Source: Plazaster borealis (Eukaryota > Echinodermata > Asteroidea > Forcipulatida > Labidiasteridae). Taken from it: a stretch of 64,000 nucleotides of DNA. Below the pieces are notes generated by a model. The model was given only the letters and a program-made list of their open reading frames with translations, had not been told where the DNA came from and made no database searches. Positions 11,426 through 23,900 of this stretch are shown here, in pieces. Numbering within the stretch: the stretch's first letter is position 1; each line of letters opens with the position of its first letter. The stretch lies in NCBI GenBank assembly GCA_021014325.1, contig CM037472.1:33938234-34002233 (forward strand), in the 5' to 3' direction. A program made the position numbers and the translations under genes.

Positions 11426-13827
11426 TCCGTGATTGGTACACTTAAAAGCAAGCAATACAAACAAAGTCATGACTTCCTGGTAGAGTTGACCAAACTAGTT
11501 CAACGCCCTCTTGGCCACCGAATCTTGAGCAATCTTTCCATGCTGTTGATTTCACCTGTCACGTTAACCGAATGACTGGGGATGACGTGTGCTAGCAGTC
11601 ATTTATACTTTTTCGAGAAATTTAACGTAATTAATTCAAATTTCAAAAGTAAAATAGGCCTTTTTTGTTTTTTTAGCAAACACTCGTTCGAAATTTGTTC
11701 GCTCGTAAAATTTGAAAAAGGTCTGAAAATTGGACCATGCAACTCATAAATGACACTGCTTCATGTAAGGTTTCTATAGGTATTTAAAAAAATCATGACA
11801 AATTTATGGAATGTCGAGGCTCAGGTTCAAACGAGATATTTTTAGGGTCAGTTTTCAAAGCTTCCACATGCCTGATGCAAAATGTTTGGTAAGAGGTACA
11901 ACGATTTGTGTCGTGTCACTTGGGCGTGAGCTGTTGAGATATTAGCTAGGCCTAAGGAGGTATCGAGCACTGCTTAATGGCATCAGCACTTGACTCAAGT
12001 AAATAGGGCTTTCAAATGAGATTTGCGTCTGAGATGGTCTATACAAATACGGGACGGGCTATTATTCTTGTGACGGCGGCGTTATATCGGCGTATTTATC
12101 GTTGAAGTGTCACGAGATTTTAAGATAACAAGTTTTACTGTCTGCGGGGCTGGATACTGTACTTTAGATCGAGATGTTTTAAAATACTTGCAGTGATCAT
12201 AATCCATCATGTATCTTGCTTGTAGATAGATTCTGAGAAGCCACGGAATTTCACCACAAGATCCATAACAAGATTTCCTGAGTTGTGATTGAGGTCGCTG
12301 TTATTCACGCACTTAGTTGTTAACATGGTGGCTGGGCAAAGTCAGTGTATCACTTTAATTTCATTATGTGACATAATATTGTCGGAGTACGTTTTAGGTA
12401 AACTCAAGCCATGAGTATTAGGCCTAAACGTAGATGGCTTTGAGATTTGGTTACGACGTCGTCCACACGAACACTGTAAAAAATAACTCCATCAAACCAA
12501 TGTTTGACGTGATGTACATACACGAACAACATTTTAGAACGTGGGTGGACATAGTGGGATTTGCCATCTTGCAATTTAATTTATGACATTCTACCGGGTT
12601 CGGTGTTAGCTTTGATATGACATTCAAAGCGGATTGGGCACGCACCCACTCTGCCGGATCCAACGCGGCCAGAGTTGACTTGTAACTCGTCCTGTGTTAT
12701 AGTGTTTGTCACGTCCAGTTTTTATTGAATCCAATCCCTCTGCAATGACAAGCTTGTCCGTAAAAAGGAATGTAGATAAAGAAGAAACAAGAAGAAGAAG
12801 AAGAAGAATAAAACCAAATGTTGTCTTTGAGTAGAATAAAAAATCTATAGGGAATTTCTTCCCGGAATTGTATTTTGTTTTAAAGCTCTTGAGAGAAAAG
12901 GGTAAACGTCCTGAAGAAGATACAAGACTTTTGAGATTCAATCATTTTTCACTTTATTCATCATTGTATATTATAGGCGGCAGTACATGAGAAAAATATT
13001 GGTTAGCACAAATAAATTAACATTATTGTGATGTACACTTCAATACTGACTTGAATCATAACAAAATATACACACAAATGAATACACGATAAACAATGTT
13101 AAAACAGCCTTCACACTAGTATTGCACGATAAATCTGTATTATTAAATGGGAAAACACATCTAAATATAGTTTTAAAATAGTCTACCTTTTCCCGGCTAT
13201 ATACATCGATAATAAGTACTGACATTCAGGGGACCTAATAGAAAATAAATGGATCCACAACGTCACAACAAAAACAGTCGGCTAAGCTGAATTCAACAAT
13301 ATTACCAAATGGTATGATCAATTACAGTTAAAGCAATTTGATTAGCACATCTTAAGTGTCAAACTAATTTAAAGCTAAACATAAAATATTCAAGTTCGTA
13401 TAGTCATGAAAAAACTCTTTTGATAAATGTTTTATTGTAATGTTGTTTGTAAAGCATTGGTTCGGTGTAAATAGGTTAGAATCCTACCCAGTGCCACGAT
13501 ATCTTCTTTGATCAGTTGCGTGTATGGTTCGCTTTGGCATCGTAAAGTGAATACAGCTTCAAAGTAGGGCAGTTTGTCAAGTGAAGCAGGCAAATTTGTC
13601 ATCAGCAGCTGAATTTGGGTCTAGACCACATAATTGTGCATTCACGTTTGCTATTGTATTCATACCAAGGTATGATTCCCAGGGCGTACTATGCAAGTTG
13701 AAAGACCGTCGCCATAATCACATGTAGTGGGTCAATTTGTCGACAATGCTTGCCAGCTAGTAGTTTCATTTGATGTGCCAAAAGTACTATGGTGAGTTCA
13801 GGATATAAACACGACTATGATTCATTT
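11426..13827. other. intergenic, no gene recognised
   Basis: Unremarkable AT-rich DNA apart from the (GAA)n tract. The longest minus frame (12624-12941) has an artificial leucine run from that tract and no ATG at its upstream end. Confidence 0.5.
12782..12811 (+). repeat. (GAA)n microsatellite
   Basis: gaagaaacaagaagaagaagaagaagaa. On the reverse strand it reads as a poly-leucine run in one frame, which makes a false transmembrane segment. Confidence 0.85.
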
Positions 13828-14203
13828 TTAAAGGCATCGTACACGTTTGGTAATTGTCAAAGACCAGTGTTCTCATTTGGTGTATCCCAACATATGCATA
13901 AAACAACAAGCCTATGAGAATTTGGGCTCAATTGGTCATCGAAGTTGCAAGAAAATGATGAAAGAAAAAACACCCTTGTTGTACAAATTTGTGTGCTTTC
14001 AGATAGGAATAAAAGGCTTCTAGCTAGAAGTCTTTTATTATTTTAGTGAGAAATTACCTCTTTCTCAAAAACTACGTTACTTCAGAGGGAGTCGTTTCTC
14101 ACAATGTTTTATACTATCAACAGCTCTCTGTTGCTCGTTACCAAGTCAGTTTTTATGCTAGTATATATTTTGAGTAAATACCAAACGTGTACGATACCTT
14201 TAA
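13828..14203 (+). mobile_element. TTAA-ended miniature element, family A copy 3
   Basis: 376 bp with left end ttaaaggcatcgtacacgtt and right end cgtgtacgatacctttaa. The central palindrome differs from copies 1 and 2 (ggcttctagctagaagtc) yet still pairs. A different inverted-repeat element starts at the very next base (14204). Confidence 0.92.
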
Positions 14204-14625
14204 GAAGCCCGGTTCATACTTCACACGAAAGCGAATGCGAAGCAACCTCGTCCCCCTGGTTTACTTTATTTCCAACCATGTTTACAATGGTAAACCCTGG
14301 GAGGGACCCTGATTGGACCCTGATTGGCCAACGACTGGTGTACACAAGTCTAACGTAAACATGTTAAGTTGTACTCATTCAGTATTCACCATGTTCACAG
14401 CCAGACTATTCTAACTTGCATACGTATCCAAATTTTTTGGATATGCAAATAATCCAATACCAGGGTGAGAGAGCGGTCAACCTCGTACTGCTCGACACAC
14501 CTTGGGGACGAGGTTGAATGCGAAGCGAATTTTTGGAGACGCAATCATCGGTACGCGCCCTTTTTCCCCATTATTGTACGCAAGAAAATTCGCTTCGCAT
14601 TTGCGTGAAGTATGAACCGGGCTTC
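14204..14625. mobile_element. inverted-repeat miniature element (gaagcccggttcatacttca ends)
   Basis: 422 bp. The left end gaagcccggttcatacttca and the right end tgaagtatgaaccgggcttc are exact inverts, and the inverted part extends through the gcgaatgcgaag motif. It abuts family A copy 3. A shorter relative lies at 30266-30366. No transposase is encoded. Confidence 0.85.
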
Positions 14626-15866
14626 TTTGGCTCCCACCCAGTTAGATTTTCATCGTAGTGCAGTATGTACAGATACAATTCAACTGAAAATGGAGAACAC
14701 GGCAAGTTGTTGCAAACTGCTTACCAACCAACCTGCAGAGTACCAAGCAGATTCCTTCCCAAAGATAATACATCAAATCTGCAGTCCATATCATAATTTG
14801 TAACCTTAATTTGCATTTTAGTGTTCATTTTTAAAATCCACACAGAGGACCACATCTTTACGTTCCTCTTGAAACTTCCTAAAAACGGAATAACCGCAAA
14901 GTATTCCTCCATTACTTCCTCCTCTAACTATCAGATAATGATTACATGTTATATGATTTCAGTTTTATGAAGCTTGTGAACTACAACAAACCTCTATAGA
15001 GATAAACCACTGACTTAAGTATACTTGCCAAAAAACTGGAATGTTAATCTTCCACAGCTATGTTTTTAACTTACGATCAAGAATCACCATACAGTAACTG
15101 AATAGTTCAGAGAGTATATAATACTGTTAGAGTATAATTTTATCATATAACTTCAAAGTAGTAGTAGACATAAAAACCAGAGTAATTTAATTTGTATTGA
15201 TCTCACCCATTGAAAGAGTCCTGACTGTTCCTAATTGGCCTACATACATCCAAAGAAGAAATGTAGTTCAAGAGACATTGTAATCAAAAGATTTTGCTGT
15301 TAAAATCTCCAATAGTAGTTTCCATGTTTTCAATAATAATTGGCAACAACCCAACATTTTGAAGTTAATAAATCTAAACATTCAAATGAATCAATTATTT
15401 GAAATCAATCAAATGATTGTCTGAATTGAATGTTGATTAGGAACTGCAACCGGGAGGGGGAAGCAACAACCCCTCCTCAAGCTGTGTATAATTGAGTTTT
15501 GAGCTTGTGCATGTGTTCTGTAAACAAGCTTCTGTAAACAAGCTTCCCTCTCACATCTCTCAAACTTTCTCCTAACCGGTAAGAAAGCACACTGTAGATT
15601 TAATCATAACACAGTCTATGTGTGCTTTGTTTATTTAGGTGTTGGTACCAAGACCTTATATGCAACCATCTTGTTTTTCAATTTCAATCCCAAACCAAGA
15701 CTGGAAGGAAACATTGTCTGGAAAATAGTAAATCCTAGTGTTACAACATGTAGGGAATGTGTCAAGACATTACCAGCGTGTACATGTATACATGTAATGA
15801 ATAGCACAACATGTAGTACATTGCATTTTACCTGAGAATTGAGGAAATATTTGCCTTGTGACCTTT
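14626..15866. other. intergenic, no gene recognised
   Basis: AT-rich DNA. A short duplication (aagcttctgtaaacaagctt near 15525-15545) is the only structure noticed. Confidence 0.5.
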
Positions 15867-16250
15867 CCAATTTCATAGAGCTGCTTTAGCACAAGAATGA
15901 GCTTAGTGCAAAACAATTGTGCCTACCCCCAAAAAGGTTACCAGCCAATTTACCATGTCATAGTATGTAAACATTTGCAACTGGTTCCCTGCATATTTGC
16001 TAAGAAGGAAATTGTTAAAACACTACTGTCTGCTTAAACAGCAGCTCTATGACATTAGGCCCACAAGAATTAGCTTAGTGCAAAACAATTGTGCTTACTC
16101 CAAAAAGGTTACCAGCCAATTTACCATGTAATAGTATGTAAACATTTTCAACTGGTTTCCTGCATAACTGGTTTCCTGCATATTTGCTTAGAAGGAAATT
16201 GTTAAAACACTACTGTCTGCTTAAACAGCAGCTCTATGACATTGGGCCCA
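15867..16250. mobile_element. gggcccaatttcat palindromic element, tandem pair
   Basis: A copy at 15867-16062 is followed at once by a second, left-truncated copy at 16063-16250 (both contain agcttagtgcaaaacaattgtgc and gcagctctatgacattgggccca). The near identity of the two halves indicates a local tandem duplication. The second half also duplicates a ctggtttcctgcat motif. Confidence 0.85.
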
Positions 16251-18519
16251 CTGGGTGGAATTCTAGGCAGCCGCTAAGCATACTACAAAACTTGGTGGTT
16301 GGAGAAATGTTACCAGCAAGAGTGCACGCTAAAGGAATAGTATTTGTGACTGGTACTTGACTAACTTTTGAATGGCACAATATCAGCACTGTCAAACTAG
16401 GCCCTCTGGTGGCCGGTCCTGTACCGCGTCTCTGTTAATATCTTCCTAATACAGATTCCTTACTTTAAATCAATCCATCATTGTCAGTTGAAAATTTAAG
16501 TTAAAAATGTTATCACTAATTGTTAACTAAGTCTACAGCCCCTAATTTATATTCTGGTTTTAATTTGACATTTTAGTACAAGCATTACACAAGCAACCTA
16601 TAACAATTAAAAGAATGAATAATGTATTTATAAATACATATATAGGTTAAGATGAGAACTCGTAGTGTGTCTACTCTGACTGGCAATGCATGGGTGGGAG
16701 CTATGTCTAGTGCCTAATGGAATGCAATTCTCAAACTGAAAAAGCAGTGTATTGGTATCAGTCTTCTTTCTCCCAACTGAACAAAAAGTTTCAACTATAC
16801 AAGAAATGCTGTGTTCTCGAGCCCTTGCATATGGCGTCACAAGCTCAAACAGCGCCCTCACTGAGGTCAAAGGATGACCTATCATTGGCCGAGAGTAGTG
16901 CGGGGCATGTACACACATGCGCATTTCCATTGTTTGACCTCGGCAATGGCAGCCCATGCAAGAAGTCTATACAATACTCTGTTCTGTAGGGTGTACCTTG
17001 GTAAAAATCTTATGGCAAGTAATTATGATTAATGTGGTAGCCAGAATGTAAGGACAGGCTGTGCATTAGAAAACTAGGGCGTCCAAATTGATAATTTTAC
17101 AACTTGAACCATTTCAACATGTCAATGAATGAAAAAGCAGTCCAAGTTTACAATGGCGTTCAACAGACATCCTTGCACACTGCACAGGCTAGCACCTGGA
17201 GTAGCTATATAAGAACAATTCTACACAGCAAGTGCGTATCATCACATGGTGTTACCACAAACCAAATGGATACCTAAAGTTTGATTGCAAATGTATCATT
17301 CGATAAAAGAGAATGGTATTCTGAGACTAAAATGCTTCTGAGCTTTCCATTCCCTAAGATTTACATCCAGTATTATAAAATTGTACATGACAAAACTATG
17401 CTACAAATAGTCTCAAGTTTCGTCAGAAAAGCCCCCAACTTGTACATGTACATTATAATTATGTGTGTTATAATTATGTGTGTGTTTTCAGTCACTTAAG
17501 GACTGCTTTTAAAAGTCATGACCATAATTTCATCCCGTCAATGCAAAAACGTCATATCTCGATTTTGCAAAATCGTTGTATCTCGCACAAAAATGCTCTA
17601 TGCAAAAACATTGTATCTCGGCGCATACTTGTTTTGAGTATACATCCGGGCTATGGTGACCGAGATACAAATTTTTGTCAATTTCAAACTCACGGGTACC
17701 GTAAGTGCTATTTTAGGAGATACGATATTTTTGGCACTGACACGACGACTTCAAAGCTAGATGCAATCTAGCACATTTCTGTACAATATACATACATTAT
17801 TATTTGGACAAATTTGTAGTTGAAAAATACTAGTAAAATACATCTTTGAATTGTGTTCTTCTCTGCAGAATGAACAATTTTTTTATCCTCAATGCTTTTC
17901 TCAAACCAATCCCCCCATAACTCTGTGAAAGTACTGGGTGTTCATTATTTTTTAGTCCGCCATCAGATTTGGGTAAAAAAAAGACCACACAATTGTCCGT
18001 TATTCAGAGTAAGTCTATATAAAAATTACTTGACTTTATAAGTAGTTCAGGTGGTGCTGTTTTTATCCAAGGCTTTTCCAGACTTGGCTGTAAGACCTTT
18101 TAGTACATCAATGCCAACTTTGTTTAAACGTGGCTGTAGTGTAAGACCTTAGCATTGTAATACCAGCTTTGTTTAGAAATGTTTGTATCAAGATCAATAG
18201 GAAATACATAAAGGCAGAACCCAATATGGGCAGGCTATGGCATCTGCTTATCTATGTGACCAAGTTTATATACATTGTTGACATACATACATGTACATGT
18301 TCATTTTTAAGAAGTACATACTCATTCCTACTTTACTATTGTTTCTGTGTTTTATGATAATGATGAAACTGTTACTTACATAGTTTATACAACATACAAA
18401 ATGTCTTGTTATTTTCTTTGCAAAACCTCATCCAATACTTGATATGGATGAAAGATTGCAAACTGTTCTGACCAACCTGACTAGGTATTAAACACCTGAC
18501 TGCACTTTATAAGTTTCTC

Positions 18520-18552
<33 letters not shown>

Positions 18553-18844
18553 TTTTTTCAAGGAAGCTTGGAATGCATGAAGATTTTGAAACCATTTGGT
18601 CATTAAAACAATCTCAAATAATATTCTGATAATGTTTCAAACTTTATCCCCATTGCTGACACTTTCCATTGTTTTAGTGTTTGTACAGAGCTCGTTATGG
18701 TGTTTTTAGTACAAATTTCATGCTCATGCATTTGCAATCAACTCAGAAGTGGTTCTTTTATTTGCACGTCTTCTGGATTTGTTTTCAAATTATAAGGATT
18801 ACAGTACTATAGTTGTAATTTGGATACTCCAAGTGCACACTGCT
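16251..18844. other. intergenic, no gene recognised
   Basis: Contains a slightly GC-richer patch at 16820-16960, short duplications (ataattatgtgtgtt twice at 17455-17485; gtaagacctt twice near 18090-18145) and the (ATT)n tract. No gene is supported. Confidence 0.5.
18520..18550 (+). repeat. (ATT)n microsatellite
   Basis: About ten ATT units, possibly the tail of a decayed retroposon. Confidence 0.9.
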
Positions 18845-19238
18845 TTTAAAGGGACACATTGCCTTGGATCGGACAAGTTGGTCTAAAAAAAGTGTTTGTA
18901 ACCGTTTGTTATAAAATGCATATAGTTAGAAAGACGTTATAAAAGTAGAATACAATGATCCACACAAATTTGCCTTGAAAGTGCATGGTTTTCTTTTTAC
19001 TTTGCAAACTAACATGGTCGGCCATTTTGTGGAGTCAAAAATTTGACTCCACAAAATGGCAGACTGTGTTTGTTCACGATGTAAAAGGAAAACCATGCAA
19101 TTTCAAGACATATTTTTCCAGATCATTGTATTCTACTTTTAAAATATCTTTCTATAACCATATGCATTTTATAACAAATGGTTACAAATGCTTTTTATAG
19201 ACCAACTCACCCGATCCAAGGCAACGTGTCCCTTTAAA
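18845..19238. mobile_element. TTTAAA-ended inverted-repeat miniature element
   Basis: 394 bp. The left end tttaaagggacacattgcct and the right end ggcaacgtgtccctttaaa are inverts, and the flanking ccttggatcgg also pairs. At the centre (19021-19060) is a 19-bp-arm palindrome, gccattttgtggagtcaaa and its reverse. A decayed relative is at about 25050-25352. Confidence 0.88.
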
Positions 19239-20620
19239 GTGTGCAACCTTCATATCAACATTGTCCCAAAAACGTGACTGATTTCATTCTGAGCCATATG
19301 AAGTGTTTACCACTGAATTGACTGTCCTTTGTGCCACCATACTTCCTGCCTGTCCCTTGTAATTATTCAACTGACCCGTATCATGATTGCACGTATCTCC
19401 TTGACCGTTTCATGTACATTCCTTTCAACCTGTGACCGTTTCATGTACCACAAGAATCAGCACTCTGAGTTGGGAGGCGTGTTCAATCATTAACACTGCA
19501 TTAGTTCTTGGCTTAATCCTCATTGCATGACCTTTATTGGGTTAGGGTCAGCAAATTGTGCTTTGAATTCACCTAAGCTCTTGATAACCATTAGTACAAT
19601 CTGGCAAAGGGGGGTCTGGCAGATTTAGCTCCCATGAAGAAACCCGTTAATCAAATATCTGAAAGTGAAATCTCATAAATAAGGCAAGCATTTCCCAAAC
19701 TGGTGATATTAAAGTAGATAAAGCCGAGCTTATTAGCACGACCAAGAAACCTAATAGTTTCTTATGCTTTCGCTTGTCTCCTTGCAGTCTGATGATGTCG
19801 CCTGAACTACTTTTATAATCTTCCCAACGAAGGCCTTTATTGTAGAAATTTACAATCAAGAAAGTTAATCCTTTTCTGAATACAGTGGGAAAGATATGGC
19901 TCAATGTGAAGGAACCAACATCTAAGATAGTTGAACTTAATACTGATAAACAGGTTTCCTTTAACTTTTCTTTAGCATTTCAAGTGACCTTTTTGAGGAT
20001 TTTGATGACCTTTTAGAGGATTTTGATGACCTTTCTGACCTCAGCACGACCTTTACAGTTAACATTTGTGGATAATCCTTCCACTTTGAGATTCTACAAC
20101 AGACTTCTCTACAGACATCCTACTTAATTACAATACTGGGTATGAATACTGCTTCTCACTTTGATGACCTTTTGACCTTTGTCAAAATGAATGAAAAGAC
20201 CTTGATTTTTAACTCTTTAGATCATCTTTGTATATACACAGATGCTTTGCATGGTTACTTCTGTACCTTTAAGAAATCTCCACATCATCACTACTATCAT
20301 TTGGTCACATTTGTATGACCCTCATGATCAATTCATTTACACATTTGTTTACTTTTACAAAATTTCTTAGTAGAAATTTCCCGCCAGATTAACTACTCAA
20401 ATACTTCATATCAAAACTACAGTTTTACATTTTCATCAGAGGTACATACCTTCACAAGGCCCATTGGTCCATCTACCAAATTATTGAACTAACACCTGGA
20501 CCCTCAACTAGGAAGAAAGGTCGTTTCTGACATTGCACTGTGCTCTTTAAGTATTCCCTTCACCCTCCCGAGCATCACCAAGCAACATTGCTGGAAATTT
20601 GTCAACACCACTTTGGTTTC
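19239..20620. other. 3' flank of TMEM63, no other gene seen
   Basis: AT-rich DNA. tttgatgacctttt-like motifs recur at 19990-20170. If the 20624 signal is not used, part of this could be 3' UTR. Confidence 0.45.
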
Positions 20621-20623
20621 AGC

Positions 20624-20629
20624 TTTATT
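20624..20629 (-). terminator. candidate polyadenylation signal for TMEM63
   Basis: The minus strand reads AATAAA here, about 170 bases after the TMEM63 stop codon. It would give a short 3' UTR of roughly 190 bases. Other AATAAA motifs lie further downstream in this AT-rich DNA, so the true cleavage site could be elsewhere. Confidence 0.35.
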
Positions 20630-20796
20630 CCTCTGTCGTTTTAAACAAGTCTGCTTTTTAGTTTCAAACAAATCCCTCCTTCAATTACACACTTTCTCAC
20701 CCCCCTGCATATCAGTAATACCTTTGTTATTCCCCCATGGCAACCGCTTCTCCATCGTTAGACAAGATAGTCCGCATCTCTCTCCACCACTTCCCT

Positions 20797-20973
20797 TCAT
20801 TCTTCATCCGACGTATCCGGCGTGTCCCGGTGCGTGTAATGTATGCGGTCGCTTGCAGGTCCGTCCATGGTGCCATATGCGTGCTTGGGGGCTGCGCTCC
20901 CTATGGCCGCGGCTTCTACTGGCTCGTCGGTCGTGCCGTCCCTTTCCTCTTGAAGGACATCCGGGATGAAGTG
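20797..20973 (-). CDS. TMEM63: TMEM63 exon o: last coding exon, C-terminal tail and stop
   Basis: The 177-bp exon has acceptor tctctttgtctcgtcttag and runs to the TGA at 20799-20797. It encodes [40 protein letters not shown] and [26 protein letters not shown] followed later by YGT resembles the YVP.IL...YGAI segments of vertebrate tails. The exon is clearly richer in GC and CpG than the flanking DNA, as expected for coding sequence. The end is acidic and Ser/Thr-rich, so phosphorylation is possible but not shown. Confidence 0.88.
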   Translation of the reverse strand, partial: HFIPDVLQEERDGTTDEPVEAAAIGSAAPKHAYGTMDGPASDRIHYTHRDTPDTSDEE

Positions 20974-23900
20974 CTAAGACGAGACAAAGAGAGAAAAGAG
21001 TGTCTCAGAAGTATGACAGGGATGCCTGACTTCACTTAAAATCACATGTAAGAAGTTTTGTAACCTTATACGGAATTGTATAATAATACTAACTACTTAG
21101 AATGGGACCTTGGGAGACATTTCCACAGTCTAGTACACTACCATAACTTATTCTACTCTTAACATCCCCACACAGCACAATTACAGTTCATATCACGCAC
21201 AAAGGAATAATCTTAGACTTTAAATATGACTTTCAAAACCCCCCAAAACAGTGTTACAAAATCATCATGCTGAAATTGAGAATTCTTGTTCACAGTGACT
21301 TAAAGGCACTGGACACATTTGGAAATTGTCAAAGACCAGTATTCTCACTTGGTGTATCCCAACATATAAGCATAAAATAACAAGCCTGTGAAATTTGGGC
21401 TCGATTGGTCATCGCAGTTGCAAGAAAATGATGAAAGAAAAAACACCCTTGTCACCCTTGTTGTACAAATTTGTGTGCATTCAGATGCCTAAAAAAGGCT
21501 TCTGTCCTGAAGTCTTTATGTTTTAGTGAGAAATTACCTCTTTCTCAAAAACTACGTTACTTCAGAGGGAGTCGTTTCTCACAATGTTTTATACTATCAA
21601 CAGCTCTCTGTTGCTCATTACCAAGTAAGTCTTTATGCTAATATATATTTTGAGTAAAAACCAAACGTGTACAGTGCCTTTTAAATAACACTTTCTATAA
21701 ATTCATATAAATAGGCCTATAGATGAATAGTAAAAAGCATGTCCAACAAATATATACCAGCATTGCATTTTTACAGAGCACTAATGAAGACGAGTGAGAT
21801 AATAAATCAATCTTAACTGCCTGGCAAAATGTCATGTTATGGCAAGAGTAGTAATTCAAGCCACGGTGTCAACATGTTTGGTGAAATCATAGAGCTACAA
21901 ACCGGTGAAATAGACCTTTATCACGGTGTGGTCATCTTGATTTTACTCCATTCCAACTCATTGTAACCAAACTGAGGCTGGACGAAATAATAGTCTGGTG
22001 CCATGTGCAATGAATGTTAGCATTCATTACTGTTATTGGAAACAAGGAATATGACCAAGATGGTGACAGTGTGATAAAGGTCTATTAGGCCCTGCTTATA
22101 AGGGAGAAAAAAAAGGAGCTTAATTTGGCTGAGAAAGGTTTGTTAAGGACAGAGAAGAGCAGCATCCTGGATGAAAGCATGAAGATTCCTTCGCAATCTT
22201 GAGAGACGATATCTTCATTGGAAGGAAAGGGTTTTAATCAAAAAGGTAAAGCACATGTATTGGGGTAGTTAGCTTGTTATTATAAATCAACAATTTCCAA
22301 ATTTGGTTGATGTTTCATACACAATCATCAGGGTGAAAATATAGCACAGATGAGATAGCTTGGTTGTTACTGTCTACCTAGGATTTCCCACATTGTAGAC
22401 AATCAATATTCCAGTCTGGGTTAAGGCTGTATCTGAAGTAGTGGCTGTGGCTGTTGCTAGGGCAGCCTATGCTTCAACGCATGTTGATTTGACTAATTTG
22501 GTGATCAAGCCATAGCCATAGCCCTAGCCACCAACTTGGACATGGCCGAAGTTTGATTTTAACACAGTTCGAATGAGAACAACCCTGTGGGTTCAAACCC
22601 GGTACACTCACCTTTCCATCATCTTCTACAGGCGGAGCTTGGTCTTCGACATTTGTGAATTCATCATAGGCGGGTGGGATGTAACCCATCCAGATGTTGA
22701 AGCATACCTTAGCGATGTACAGTCCGATACACAGGACTAGGAACACTGAGAGTAGGATTGATCTAGGATCCACCGAGCCTGGAGATGAGAAAATACATTC
22801 AATAATAATTGTACTGATAACGGATTTCGGAGTTCTAAAGAACGAAGGTATTCACCAAAAGGCACTCAGCCACTCAACTGTCGAGAAGTACTGCAGTTTG
22901 CCGTGTTTTAAGTTCTGCTGTATACAAAATGGGGTTAAAATCATCGCCTGTTTAGTTTGGTCATGGTGATTGTTTTTTATTTGTGTGTCTTTCAGTGGTG
23001 TGTCATGGCCGAGCAGTCAAGCGCACTGGACTCAAGCTCTGGTGTTTCTGATCAGCAGTGTGTGGGTTTGAGCCCTGGTCGTGACACTTGTGTCCTTGAG
23101 CAGGACGTTTAACCATTATTGCTTCGTCCTTCGGGTGGGACATAAAGCCGTTGGTCTGGTATGTTGTGTAATGCAGGTAAAAGAACCCAGTTACATTTAT
23201 CGCTACGAGAAGGGGTTTGCCCGGGTGTTTCTGGCAGTGGCTGCTGAATGTGCCGCAGCACCTTGTAAACCCTTACAAAGTGTTACATAAATGGGTCTCA
23301 TAATTCAAAAACTTTAAAAAACTGTCTCAAAATAAATAATGATAGGCGCTTTGAGACGCCTGTAGATAAAGCCCTATATAAAAACTAGTTATTATTATTA
23401 TTCAGCACGACAATTCATCACATTTAATACTGTTTTTTTTTTTAGATGGTTTTGTTTTTTGCAAGAAACATATGTAAGCAATCATGACCCACAAGGGAGG
23501 TGTTCAGGGTCTTTATGGATGACTACCTAAACCAGGAGTGAGAGTTACTGCCGACAAAAACGTCTGAAATGAGGATACAAATGTTAGGAGGTACATGTAG
23601 GATAAAATGATGCTATTTCCAGCTTTTAGTACCCCCTGGTGGAGCTATATACACAGCGTGTCTAGGAATAGTATCCTTATAGTTCCAGAGAAGTATCAAG
23701 AAAATTAGCTACTTTTCCCACCTGGCAGACACAAAGTATGAACTCCGATAAGTCTGAAATTTCTCATCCCCATTGAATCGACATCCAGTCTGTCAGAAGA
23801 CTGACAGGTGCATCAGGGACCTGGCTAACTGATGCTTGTTTGTATGTTTATTAAAGAGACATGAGAGTGTAAGCATTTAGTCTGTCACATTAAACATACC

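Noticed and set aside
12624..12941. A minus-strand frame resembling a type II membrane protein start
   Set aside because: The hydrophobic run comes from the (GAA)n microsatellite read in reverse as leucines, the apparent start is not an ATG, and no following exon is evident.
20613..21039. Two plus-strand open frames of about 100-118 codons
   Set aside because: They are antisense to the last TMEM63 coding exon (20973-20797), whose GC-rich sequence keeps other frames open.
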